A stretch of DNA of 64,000 nucleotides from Climacium dendroides (lineage: Eukaryota > Streptophyta > Bryopsida > Hypnales > Climaciaceae): contig OX467084.1 of NCBI GenBank assembly GCA_950106755.1, positions 2,108,001 to 2,172,000 of the forward strand, read 5' to 3'. The stretch's first letter is position 1, and every line of letters starts with the position of its first letter. A program made the translations under genes and the position numbers. Shown piece after piece: positions 37,255-49,690 of this stretch. The notes below the pieces were generated by a model. That model was not told the DNA's origin. It was given only the letters and a program-made list of their open reading frames with translations, and searched no databases.

Positions 37255-37540
37255 CTAGAAATCACCTTGGGATTAAAAGAGAAGGGGAGGCCTATGAAAA
37301 GTATACAAGGCCACCCCTTCTCTCCCTAAAACACCCCTTTCTTTTTATTTTGGCAAGCTTGGGTCTCCTATAATGGATTTTAACTAATTTGGCCAACTTT
37401 GCCAATTCAATGTTATTTGAGCCATTGTTCTCATTTTGTTGTTGTTTTTCAAGTTCACTATGAAGGAAATTGGGGTCCCTTCAAATTTTGCTTCAGTTTT
37501 TTTTCTATTCGTGTTGTGGAGTCTTGTTTATATTATACAA
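37255..37540 (+). repeat. LTR-like promoter/leader segment, copy A
   Basis: A GTATACAAGG box (about 37299) is followed by CCACCCC, then TTGTTGTTTTTCAAGTTC and GAAGGAAATTGGGGTCCC. The same ordered blocks are found at 54030-54290, where the box reads GTATATAAGG. Spacing and context suggest U3/R sequence of an LTR retrotransposon, but no internal domain is present. Confidence 0.4.
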
Positions 37541-38709
37541 ACACCAAATATCATTTCCACCAAATTCTAGTGATGCCATTAATAGGAATATTCTAATTTG
37601 CGGTATTTGTACCTAAATTTCTCGTAGAAATTCCATTACTTGAGGATTTTCCTTAAATCATAAGAATAGTGGTATTTTGTTGTAGCTAATTTACCTGTGT
37701 AGGTTGCAATTGGGGATGGATACTTGATGTTGAACTTGTTGCATGTGGTATTTTAAAACATCCCTAGTCATTTTTTTTCCTAGTTAGTTTCCAAGGCAAA
37801 TGCGCTAATATATATGGCGAAGCTTTTACCTCAATTAGCTATAAGAAAAAAAGAATTCTATAAAGTTTTTCCGTGCCATTTTTTTTTGAGTTAGTTACAA
37901 ATAATCCCTTACGGTGAAGCTTTGACCTTGAGGTTCTAATTAGATATAGAAATACCATTAGTATTACCTAAAATATAAAATAGTTCAAAAAATCCATCTC
38001 TTTATTTTACAGCTTCAATATTTGTTTCAAACTATAATATTGTGATTTCTTTTGGAAAAATCCCACTGGACATCTATAGAAAATTAGAAACCATCTAGCC
38101 ATTTATGAAGCAATTAAAAGCTCCAATGGGTAACTTAGAAGCAATTAGAAACTCCATTGGCCATTTGTGAAAAATTAGAGAATGGTCTCGCCATCTAAGA
38201 AGTAATTAGAGATCCACTATGCCATATGTGGAAAATCCGAGACCATCTAGTTATTTGAGGGGCAATTTGAACCCCCATGTGTTGTAGAGAAATTAGGGAT
38301 TCACCAGGCAATAAATTATCCAATAAATTGCATAAAAACTAGGCCACAATCCACGAGTTGTTGTTTGATGACCGCTTGAGAACTATCTAACAGGGAGGTG
38401 ATTGGGTTGATGGTGATAGGGGCTCTAGTGCTTCCAATAGTGATGTTGTGCCTTCAAAGGGCTTGTTGTGCCTCCACAACAACATTACAACAAAACGGGT
38501 GCTTTATGACTATCAAAATGTGGCTAGGGGTGATTGGTACCTGATGACAATTATATTCTCAGAGGCCAAAAACTTGAAAAAAATATGACTACAAATATGA
38601 CTGCCAATCATATTTTGGCCTTGTATTTGATGGATGCATAGTATATAACATGTAGAAACACCAAAGCGCTTTATAGGAGATGACATGGAACATGTGTGAG
38701 GAAGCTTCA
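37541..38709. other. AT-rich spacer
   Basis: A tandem-like series of diverged units around GAAAATTAGAAACCATCTAGCC and CCATTTGTGAAAAATTAGAG occurs at about 38070-38260. CACTA-like ATATGACTACAAATATGACTG motifs appear at about 38580-38610, without recognisable element ends. Confidence 0.35.
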
Positions 38710-38710
38710 T

Positions 38711-38866
38711 TACTAGAAAATTCAATTTTTTTTGTTGATTTGGTCATGTTGATTAGATTCACTTTTATATTGATTTTTGTCCAAATCAACAGATTATTGT
38801 CCAAATCAACAAAAAGTGGACCAAGTCAACGCGACCAAATTAACAAGAAAAACTGATTTTTTAGTA
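38711..38866. mobile_element. Small foldback (MITE-like) element
   Basis: About 156 bp with termini TACTAGAAAATTCAATTTTT and AAAAACTGATTTTTTAGTA. The arms TTTGTTGATTTGGTC and GACCAAATTAACAAG continue the inverted repeat inward. It could be a TA-flanked MITE or a CACTA-derived foldback; it has no coding capacity. Confidence 0.5.
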
Positions 38867-40215
38867 GTTCATAGTCATATTTGGTAATCATCTTTTTTGC
38901 TTCACTGGAGCAACGAGGTTTGGATTTTTCTTTCATATTTGATGTGGGTTTATATCACTTGATTGGTTGTATATTACAATCTTTATTTACAAGTCAACTC
39001 TTAGTACTCTTAATAAGTTCAATATATTCCAACACTACATCTTTGTCAACCAAAAAATTAAACTATATGTTAGAATTTAGAATTTAATTATTTTAATTAG
39101 ATATGAATTTATTTATTTCATTGAACAAAAAATAAAACAACAACAAAGCTTTTTGGAGAATATTTCAATCATTTAATATTCTCTTCAATTTTATACCTAT
39201 ATAATTGTGGAAAATTTGACTATTTATCATCCATTTCTTGATTTCAAATTATTTATTTATTTTTCTAATAAGGTATAATTTGAAAAAATCTAGATTTTCA
39301 AGTAGTAATATCACATTTTTTATTCAAAATTTCTTCTTTAGGCTTCAATTTTATTCTATGACTCACTTCCATAAGGAATGGAAACTTTTCCAAATCCCCT
39401 TTGAAAGTTTATTGTAATTACTTCTAAATATAGGTCTATTGTTCAATTATGTACATCATTTAAGAGAGTGAAATAACTGCAACCACTCTAAGTAGTGGGT
39501 GTACATAAAGATTTTTTTCATTTATATAATTATTAAGGTTCCACATCAATCTAAATGATACCTAGACTAATTACTACAACTCTCTTTATTTTACATTCTT
39601 TTCTTCTTTAAAGCTTCTTACAATATTTATTTCAATTGCTATTAGATGGCTACAACTAATTTTTGGAGCTATACATTAGATGGGCACAAGTTGAAAGGGC
39701 TAATATGTAGCATGTTGGTGTAATTATTTCGAATTATGTAGTAATGCACATGAAGTTGACCACTTGATTAAAACCCCTAAACTCATGTTAAGACATGTTA
39801 TATTTGGATATCATCTTACATGCACCACATGCATGGTAGAATAAACATGTTGGGTAGCTTCTCATCCTTCTATGAAATTATCAGATTTCTATATTCTAAT
39901 TGCAAAAACCTCAAACATTGCTTAATCTGTCAAACTTTGAGTTTAGTTCTTAATTGCTTAAGGAGTCCACACTTGTAGAATTAAGAATTAAGACAAAGTT
40001 ACACATCATATAATTTACTAATGAAGATCAATAAATTAAACAATAATAAATTTCTGTGCAAATTTCAATAAATATTGTAAAAAACTTCTAGGTCCTAAGA
40101 TCCAAAAATCTCCATTTACTACTCCAAGCTTGCATTCTTGGGCTGCTACACACTTGAATCCATATATAATTTTGGTATTCAAAATAATTCATCTACACAA
40201 TGTATGTAAGTTAAA
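38867..40215. other. AT-rich spacer
   Basis: No gene or bounded element recognised. Confidence 0.3.
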
Positions 40216-40461
40216 TTACTTAACAAATTTATTTAAATCATGTTTAACAATTTTGGCTTCAATTCCAACTTTTGATGTTTTACCTTGATGAATGTTGAAC
40301 CTTTGTAAAGAAACCACCTGACAAAACCACATTTGATCTCTTCTGTTATATCTATACTCATATTGAATCCTATTATGAATGCATTTCATAAATGTGTCCA
40401 AAATTATTACTTTTTGTTTCCTATGTACCATTGCAAAGTCCACTACTATCAAGGGACCCAA
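40216..40461 (-). CDS. Exon resembling a C-terminal double-stranded-RNA-binding domain (partial gene)
   Basis: An acceptor (TATTTAG) precedes an 81-codon exon ending in a stop. Residues about 20-79 follow the alpha-beta-beta-beta-alpha order of a dsRBD: helix LDTFMKCIHNR, strands IQYEYRYNRRD, MWFCQVVSL and QRFNIHQGK, then a helix starting TSKVGIEAKIVKHDLNKF. The helix-2 start normally carries a K/A-rich GxxKKxA pattern, only partly met here. Phase-compatible upstream exons may lie at about 40489-40611 (ending at AAG|GTATTAG) and at about 40675-40748 (ending TTTCAA|GTAAAA), but these have no recognised domain. It lies on the same strand, just downstream of the Argonaute gene. It could be the tail of a Dicer-like or DRB protein, or a chance resemblance. 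Confidence 0.35.
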   Translation of the reverse strand: MGPLIVVDFAMVHRKQKVIILDTFMKCIHNRIQYEYRYNRRDQMWFCQVVSLQRFNIHQGKTSKVGIEAKIVKHDLNKFVK

Positions 40462-41252
40462 CTAAATAAAATAAAATAATATAATATTAGATCTAATACC
40501 TTGAACTCATAATTTGCAAATGAATAACTCCATCTCATTTTGCACACAATTAAATCTATTTGAACTCTAAATACAAGTATATATACAAAATTTTCTCTTG
40601 GAGGTGTACATATAAGTAACTAATAAGAATAACTGAAATTATATTAAACTAAAATGATAGGAATTTTACTTGAAAATAGCTTTGGAGATCATGTGAAACC
40701 TCAGCAGTGTTCACAATTTCTTCTCGTTCGTCGTTTCCTACCTTTAGCCCTATTCAGTTGATACCATCCAAACATTCGACCACAATTTCCAAATTAATCC
40801 CAAGCGCAAAATTAATTGACCAAATTGGAAGTATATAAGAAATTACAATAATTTTTTCTATGAATCACATTACAATTCAAGAATGAATTCAAGTATATCT
40901 TATTAGTATTATATAAAAAACATCTTGTATTTATGATTCTCATGAATTTTAGGAATGTCCATTGTGTCTGTTGGTGTTGAATTTGAATTGCTTGTTGAAG
41001 CTCTTGCCGATGAGGTTGAAGCTCCAGAAGTGGAAAGGGAAGGATTTCTTCGCTTCTGAATTGCTTGGGCAGCAAGATAGATTTGTCTTGCTCGAGAAGC
41101 TGCTATGTGAGCATAATATGCTGGTGATGGCATTGATACTGAGGTGGTGGACCTTTGAAAAATATGACATAAGGAATAGGTGATATTTTGAAAGTCGTCA
41201 ACCCTGCCACAATTGTTGTAAATCTTATGTAAGCAATATTGAACGTTACTAT

Positions 41253-41499
41253 CACTAAAAGAAATCTGTGTTAATTTAAATGAATTTTTTTGGGTCAAAT
41301 CTAACACCATTGTGTTGGAAATAATGCAATTTCAGCATTATTTTAGTCACAATTCTGTAAATTTGAGTTATTTCCAACACAGGGGTGTTAGATTTAACAT
41401 AATTTTAGTCACAATTCTATAAATTTGCATTATTCTCAACACAATGGTGTTAAATTTAACAAAAAATGTCATCTAGATAAACGCAAATTTTTTCTAGTG
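41253..41499. mobile_element. CACTA-ended foldback element in the last Argonaute intron
   Basis: About 247 bp beginning CACTAAAAGAAATCTG and ending AAATTTTTTCTAGTG, with flanks TAT and GAT (imperfect 3-bp match). Inside, AAATCTAACACCATTGTG is followed by its inverse CACAGGGGTGTTAGATTT, and a third related unit (CACAATGGTGTTAAATTT) lies to the right. The structure would form a strong hairpin. It lies inside the intron between exons 42347-42708 and 40909-41203. Confidence 0.6.
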
Positions 41500-44400
41500 G
41501 ATTCATATGGAAATAACAATGTATTTTACCATTTAATGCTATTAATAAATATAAATTCCATAAATGTATTTCTTTTAAAATGCCAAGTATATCAAATATC
41601 AATGAGACATTGGACTTGGATGTTTAATTAATGGATATCATCATTTATATATTTTCATGCCTTTTTGTAAATTGAGACATCAAGATATGCTACATTTTTA
41701 AAAATTATAGAAAATTTTTTAATACTAGTATTTTAAAGTTTACTATTATTCATATATTAGAATCATTTTCACAATAAAGAAAAAATACAAAGTAGAGCTT
41801 GACACCTAATATGGATAATTGTTCTAGAATGAATAAAACACAAATAATCAAATTAGTCATCTCAAAAATCGTAAAGCTTGTTACATATTTAATGAATATT
41901 TTCTAATTAAAACATGCAAAATCCAAAATTTGGTAAGAACTTTATTTCAAAACAATATGCATGTTCATATTTGGACATATCTCAAAAACTAAAAATTTCT
42001 ATTTTGACAAGTTTTTGAGTAAGTTTTTTTATTGTTATTCTTTAAGAGGAGTGCTATTATGTAAGCCTAGGATCACAAGCACATGAGCCTAGAAGACTTA
42101 CACCTATGCTATAGGTGTCTATATTACAAAAACCTTCAATGATTGTAGGATACTTATGTTATAGATTATATTATAGGTGTTTATGTTATAAGCACCTTCA
42201 ATGGTTGCAAGATATCTACTTATACATATGCTCAAGGCTCATATGCTCTTGCATTTCTATGCTCACATGCTAGCATCGTTCGTATTCTTTCCTTTGACAA
42301 TTGCTAACAGAACTGATTAATTAAAATGATTAAAAAAATAACTTACGAAAAATTTGAATCATCATAGATAACAAAATAATGAGAAGGTCTTGGAGTCCCA
42401 TATATGGCGTAGTGGCTACAAAGAAAAAAGTCGAATCTTTGTGGGTCGCACACATCATTATCCACAACCGTTCCGGGCTTGATATTAATCCTTTGTACAC
42501 CTAAAGTGGTTGCATATTTATCGTCCCAATTTAAAGCTTCCGGTAAGAAGAAATGGGTGTGATGTCTTTTTTGTACTATAACAAAAGAGATTAATGGTTT
42601 GTACCCGGATTGTGCAGCACTTGCACCTTGTTATATTTGAGGCAATTCTACTTTTAAGACATTTTCAAATTGATTATGTCCAACACCATCTCGATAGTAC
42701 AATATATTCTGCAATTAGTTTCACATGAAGTTATTCAACTTTGTTGTTGAATTTCTTACAAAATAATTGTAATTTTTAAAACAAAAAAAATTATGTGTTG
42801 AATTGATTTGGAATAATAATAATAATAATTCCAATAAATTAATTCTTACCTTTGTTTCTTAAATAGACATATGTTTCTTTTGCAAAATCTAAAGGAAACA
42901 CAAATCATTTTAAGAAATAGAGAGAGAATAAATTTTTTTCTATTTATATCATTGAATCAATGTATATTCATTTGTATTGAATATCTAATTATAAAATCAA
43001 TTATAAATTAAACTTATTATATATTGGACTACATAAAACAACATGATAAATCTACTTAGAAAATATAGATATCAATAATTTTACTGAAGAAATATATTTG
43101 ATTAATTTAGGATTTTTACAAATTTAATTAAAATTCTATCATTTCATTTAATATATTAATATATTTAAAAATGAAATAATTCGAAATGTTTAAATAAATT
43201 CTTCATTAAAAATTATATATATAATATATATTCTATTTTAAAAAAATTCCATTGAATTTTTTTATCTTTACATTTAAAATAAAATTTAAAAAATCTACAA
43301 GGCTTTTGGAAATTTTATAAATTGAATATTTAATTTTATGCCATTATAATATTGATTATTTTATTTTTTGGAAAATTTAACAATCAACTCTACAATAAAT
43401 ATTTTGATTCTTTTAATTTTACTTATTGATGTCGGAAAAAAATTTATATTGATTACAAGATATAAAATAGAAAAAGTAAAGTAAAATAAATCGAATTAAT
43501 CTTAAATGTCATCTTGAAGTTGTAATAATCATGTCAAAGGAAGGCTTAACTAACAATAATCAAGTACAAAAGAAATACAACACCAAATTTCAGTAGACCC
43601 CAGTTGGGGTGCTACAAGGAATTCTATCTTCTGTTTTTCTCAAATTCATTGCATATTGCACACACATATACTTTATGATTAGTTCTCAAATAAATCTCTA
43701 TGTTTTTAAAAAAAATTTATTACCTGAGGTAAAGGCCTTTCACAATTACAAGCTTTAAAAGCCAAAAATAATTCTGTTATTGCAAAATCCAACTTAGTAG
43801 TCATGAGTTCTTGATTTGAATCTTGGGTAAAGAATCTCGCTCCAAAATAAGAGCATCCAAAATCAAGACTTCCAACAATTGCTGCTAAAGATGGATTGTT
43901 TGATCCAACATCTGGATGTGTGACATCTGCCCCAAATGCAATAAATCTTCCATACTTTATATCTTTTATCACCCTTTCTTTTATCTTTAATTCATTCCAA
44001 CTCTTAAGTTGAACATTCACTCCACCAAGTCGACAATTTATCTTCAAACTTAATCTTTGGCAATACATTCTCCAAAATTTTGGTTTTGAAATTAAATCAG
44101 AGGCTATTACTTGTGTAGGTACACCTTTTACACAATCACCCCAATATTTGATTTCGTTGTAATGAGGATTTCTTTTCTTCCCATCTACAATTACCACAAT
44201 CAAATTAACATGATTTGTCTTTTTTTCCGACATAGCATCCCATATTTTCTTATAAAGGACTTCCATAAATTCAATTGGCCAAGTCTTAAATAGAGCACCA
44301 TTTGTATATTGGTATTTTAATACCTTTACACCCATTTGTTTCATTTCTCTACAAATATAAATTGATCATTTTAGTTCTTTATATATATTTAAAATACAAT

Positions 44401-47270
44401 GCTTGAAAATCTATGGGTTAAAGTATCTTTTGATTATCATAAAATAAAGTTTTAAAAAAATATAAAAATATAATGGAATTAAAATAAAATCTAAATTTTT
44501 TATTCAAATAAATAAGTAAAATAAACATGCTTTGAATTGATCAACTAATGAATAATTAATTTAAATATATTTATTTATGAATTTGTAAATAAATAATCTA
44601 GCCAGTTAAAAAAATATTCATGAAATTAAAATATCTAATGTAGTTTTATTTAAGATAAAATATGATTATAAAAAATATATAGTATGATTAAAAAGATCTA
44701 ATATTAAAAATATTCAACCTTATAAGTACATCAATGAATTCTTCCAAAGCATTTGAATTGATTTTTTTTGGCAAATTAAGAACTCCCCAATGATACAAGT
44801 GCTCATGTGGAATTGAATTGTTGTCAAGAAGAGGAGGGGGCAAAATTCTAGCTATAGTTTTAGTGGGTTTTACATCAAATTCTAAATTGAAACTCTTTGA
44901 ATGATCATTCCTATTAAATTTTAAAAATTTAGTATAGTGATGAAATATAAAATTCTAATGTATTGAATCAATGTTAAAAGCATGGTTTGTCTCATTAAAT
45001 CCTAAAACTTTTAGCTATTTAGTGCAATAATGTTTACTATCTAATTTATTTGTTAGTTTTCAAGATGAGATGATAGTTAAACTCATTAAATTAAAGTAAA
45101 AATTCCTTCAAGAGACCTTTGCATGAAAACTTCTTTCATAAAGTTTGATATTACTTGGATTCTTGTACTTGCAAGCATTATTTTCTTGAATTTTTTAGAG
45201 TACTCATATGTTTTTTCATCTTTAACCATTTGATTTTCAACAATGAAGCAAAGTTCCATAGGCATGTAATTTTTAGTTTTGGATGATAATATTAAGCATG
45301 GAAGATCTAAAAAATCAATTTTTCGTTGATAATTTTCTTGAAAATAAATTTTCATGGACATTTTTTGTCCATCTCTAGTTTGAATTGTCAAAGTCCTTAT
45401 GCTTTCTTCTGTAATACCAATGACTCTATGATTTCGAGATACCTTATCTGTATAATGGTTTGTTTCAACAACCAAACCTTTTAAAGCTTTAAGAACCTTG
45501 ATTCTACATTAAAATTTTAAATTAAGTTTATTATTTTATTATGATAATATATAAATATTAAACCAAAATATTATTTATATTTATATTTATAAAATACAAA
45601 ATATATTTAAATTTAATATATTTATAATAAATTCATTGGTTTAAAATTAATGATTAAATTATGATTTAATGATTAGAACACCACTTAATTCAATGCATAC
45701 TTGTTAATATCCAATATATCCTTCATATTTTGAATATCCTCTTTGTACTCTAACATGTCTTTTAAAAAGTCTAATACATGTGATTTTTCATGACATAATC
45801 TTGGACATGTATCAACGTTAATGGCTAAACCTTGTTGAGTTGGTTTTAAATTTCGAAGGTAACCTTGCAATACATGTACATTGGACATTCCTGATAAACC
45901 TTTTGCAGCATTGTTTTTGGGAGCAAGAAATAAAATGTTTCTAAGTTCAATATCTCCTACACAAATCTTTTGCTTCAATGTCAAATTTAACACATTAATA
46001 AGTAATTGTGGATAGTAGTCTGATTGATTGTTGAGATAATTAGTCAGAGAAGAAGGTTGCAATGACATAATATTGGTAGATTTTTCATTTTCTTGTGAAT
46101 TGCTTAATATCATATTTATTTTGTATGTCTTTAATCTAATATAAATCATTTAATTCACATATGAGAAAATTTTAGTACTAAAAAATAAAATTTGATTTTT
46201 TTTGAAATTCAAACAATCATAACCAAAAACTCCCTCCAAAATGAAAAATTCAAGTATTTGTAATATCATCATAAAGAGGTATTTAAAAAAATGAATATAT
46301 AATATATAATTACCCTTCTTTTGTATTATAATGTTGATATGTAAAATGCCTAGCAGTAAAACTAAGAGATTGATTAATATAAACAAACTTTAATCCATCA
46401 TATATAATACACTTCCCACTTAGATGTATATCACCATATTTTGATTCCCATTCTCCCTTTATAGCCCATCGTAAACTTTTTGATTTAATAGGTGGTTCAA
46501 ACTCAAAACTATATGTTGAAATATTTTCATTGGGCAATTTGGTGCATTTGAAATAGTTTGCTATTACCTCTACACGCTAAAATAATAGACCCTTTTTAAT
46601 AACCATAAAATAAAAAATGCTCAATGATTTTTTTTCATTAATTATTTATAATTTGTATAGTGTATTTTAATATGTATCATATCCACCACGTAAAACACAT
46701 AATTATATATAATTATAAATCCAATCCAATCCACTCAACATAGAATATATTAATCGAAATCAATTTGGTTTCTATTAAAAAATATGTAAATTTGAAGTTT
46801 ACTTTAAAAATCAACAATATAATAAAAATCTATTATTGAATCATTATTATCATTGAAATAATTAAAATTTGGAAAATTTAAACAATTGAAGAATTTAAGT
46901 TACCATTCCTACTATGCCTTGTTTTAATGGGCGCTTTAGTATTGGAGATGGTTTGTGTGATTGCATTTGTAATTCAATTCCTACTAAATTTGTAAGATTA
47001 GAATCTAGAGGTAAAGTTTTCACTTGATTTGATGAAGTAGCCAATCTTTGATCTTGTATATATTCCAATTCTTCATCAGGTGGAGTTCTTGAAGGCGATA
47101 ATTGGTTTGATAAAAAGTAACATGGCTTTTTTTCTATACTTTTTCCTAGGCTTTGTTCAATTTTTTTTGGAAACTGTTTAAAGCCCTTTCTAGTAATTTG
47201 GGTCCATCTACTTTCATCATTGTCTATTAAAGACAATACTTTTGAATCTAATGGTGAAACATTTCCTTCT

Positions 47271-47459
47271 TCAAATAACCTTTGGGATCCTCTTGTTGAA
47301 GAAACATGTGATCTTATTGAAGAATAAGACAATCTTTTTGGAGAAAGAGATGATTTTATTGAAGAAGGATTCAATCTTGTTATGGATAGGGATGATCTTA
47401 TTGGAGAAGCATTTGATCTTGTTGAAGGAGCAAAAGGTGTACTCAAAAGACTTTTGCAA
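47271..47459 (-). repeat. Tandem repeat encoding the Ser/Arg-rich Argonaute N-terminus
   Basis: About five imperfect units of about 42 bp (GAAGA/GGAGA-rich on the plus strand) encode repeated segments of the type SPIRSSLSITRLN / PSSIKSSLSPKRLS / YSSIRSHVSSTRG. The open frames 47242-47463 (plus) and 47271-47459 (minus) are shadows of this array. Confidence 0.7.
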
Positions 47460-47623
47460 TTAATTTTCTTCAATTTCGTAAGTACCAAGTTCTCATCTAA
47501 TAAAAGTTCAACTCCTTGGACTTTTTCAGATGGATAATCTTCTTGTGGTGTTGTAGACTTTGAATTAGATTTCTTACTTTTCATTTTACTCTTGTTTTTT
47601 TTCTTATACTTAGGAGCCATCAA

Positions 47624-49690
47624 ATTCTTCTTAAAATATTATAAAAATTGTGATCTTATAATATAAATAAATATTTATAATATAATTTGACTTTGATTTT
47701 TTTGTGAAAAAAACATAAAATAAAAAACTCTTTATTTAAAAATTCCAAAAGCTATTTTTATTTAAATGCACATCTTTATTTAAAAGTATGAATAAGCGTT
47801 TAATTTTTTTCCTTCTAATTATAGTTTCCTACATTTTATTGATAATTAATCATTAGTATTTTCAAGCTCAAAAATGCATTCATTAAATTATTATCTTTCA
47901 TCAAATATCAACAATAAAATTACTCAAATTTACATTTAAAATGAAGCCTTAATAAAGTTCATCCTTAAAAAACATTTAAATAATACAAAATATTTTTAAA
48001 AACTTAGTTGTACTAGTTTTGATACAATGCAATTTATTTTGTTTATAAAATAGAATAGATTTGTGTCATGTAGCTATAATTAGCAAAATCTCGTAATATC
48101 TTGAATCACAATTTTTTGTAATTTTACAGTAAGATTTATAGGTGAAATCATGTAAGGTTAGAAATTAAATATTAATAAGTATTAGAAATATTAGAAATAC
48201 AAAGGTCACAACTCTTCAACATTGGCGTGTAGTAACAATTTTTGAAGGGAATATATTAAAATTTTCACATTTTATATATAAAAATATATAGAGAGACACA
48301 TAAATACATATTTTTGAATTCATATATAAATATCTATGTGTAAATATCATATATTAATATATGTGTAAATATCATTATATAAATTCATATATTAATATGT
48401 ATTCAATGCACATATATATTTAATGAATTTTTAAATCAAAATTCATCCTACACAATTTGTATTATATTCTACATACACATTTAATAGCATGGAATATGAA
48501 AAATATGATAAATTATCATCTAATAATCATACTATTAGTAGTATTAGGATTTCAATTGCAAATTTTAAAGATTGTCAATATTAGAATTTTGGATGACAAC
48601 ATACTATCTTTTGTTTTATACAAAATATATGCAAAACTTTGAATTTTTGTACATTTGAAATAAAATTCTAAACTCCAATCTAAAATTTTAGAGTTACTAT
48701 TTCATTTCATTTTTTAATATTGCAATATGGAAAGGCTCAAAACTAGAAATATCCCAAAATATTAAAATATTATACCCACAAATGCTTTCAAAAGTTGAAT
48801 CATCTAAAAGTATAATTTTTAAATTTTAGAAATCATTTGCTAAGATCATTTGGCATTGCAACCAAGTAAAAAGTGTTTGTTAAATCATTTTATACCTTAT
48901 CATCTTTTCCAAATGCACCCTCTACAGATATTTTGTACTTCTTTATACTTTTTAAATATTTCATAGAGTTGTTATAGAAATATTTTTCCATCCAAAAATA
49001 CAAAATACTTGGGATTTAGTTTGTTATAATTAGAAAAAAAATTGTTATATACTTTGAGATTATATCTAATAGAAAAAACATATTTATTTATTTTTTTAAA
49101 TTCATTTTGATTTTGAAGATGTCTAAAGACTTAGCTTTTGTAAAATATCATAGTGTTATTGCATTATTGAACTATTCTAGTCTACAATTGCCTATTGAAA
49201 CTTAAAATTCCAACAAATTAGATTTTTTTTCAAATCAATGAATTACATTGCAAAACAAAACAAATACAATGGTCAAGCTACAATGGCTAGACAAAAGAGT
49301 ATAAAGAGCAAGAGAAACTAAGAGAATAAGCAAGGTATAGGCCTTTGCTTGTTTCAGATTATAGAGTCACCGTTTTTGTGAGTCATCATATGGGATTGCA
49401 TCCAAATGATGTTGAACTAAAGCTAGATCCTTCCTACCTAACTAAGTCTATAATGTGTTGCTTAGTTGGTTTTAATCCATGATATCCTTTCTATGTCTAA
49501 TAAAGTCTCCTATAATGCTTTATAAACATTATGAGAAGGCCATTGTTCTTGAGCAAAAATCTATCTATTATGAGATTTTTAAATAAGCTACAATGCTAAA
49601 TTCTTAAGTGTATAAAATTTCCTTGGAAGATGAGTGCCAAAAATGCATTGGATAGAATTTAGATTGTAATGAGGGTCCAAAATTGGCAAA
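47624..49690. other. Very AT-rich upstream flank of the Argonaute gene
   Basis: No gene recognised. An ATATAT-rich quasi-repetitive stretch (ATATATTAATATATGTGTAAATATCAT type) occupies about 48270-48430. No promoter element could be assigned with confidence. Confidence 0.35.

Larger units (their letters stand above)
40909..47623 (-). pseudogene. AGO: Argonaute protein gene, eight exons, one in-frame stop in PIWI
   Basis: Small-RNA-guided silencing protein. Exons: 46904-47623, 46314-46576, 45701-46135, 45117-45503, 44719-44910, 43724-44348, 42347-42708 and 40909-41203. All junctions are GT-AG, all phases agree, and the total is 1092 codons. Order: Lys-rich and Ser/Arg-repeat N-terminus (1-235), ArgoN (from about 241), DUF1785 linker (about 400-440), PAZ (about 473-600), MID, PIWI. 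The 5'-phosphate pocket keeps Tyr/Lys of YNEIK, Gln of PTQ and Lys of LKIN; the last basic residue is Arg rather than Lys. The catalytic tetrad is D807 (GADVTHPD), E846, D881 (YYRDGV) and H984 (RPSHYF). QRSTT near the end recalls the AGO4/6/9 clade. The C-terminus is MFFI, not the usual MFFC/MYFC type. The defect is TAA at 42631-42633 (codon 900), between D881 and H984, where the family has Arg/Lys; the frame continues intact beyond it. It is therefore a very young pseudogene, a truncating allele, or a base-call error. Confidence 0.88.

Noticed and set aside
42631..42633. A short extra intron that would remove the Argonaute stop codon
   Set aside because: The flanking codons align without gap to the family (13 residues between the ELxxI and GYxP motifs), so no sequence needs removing.
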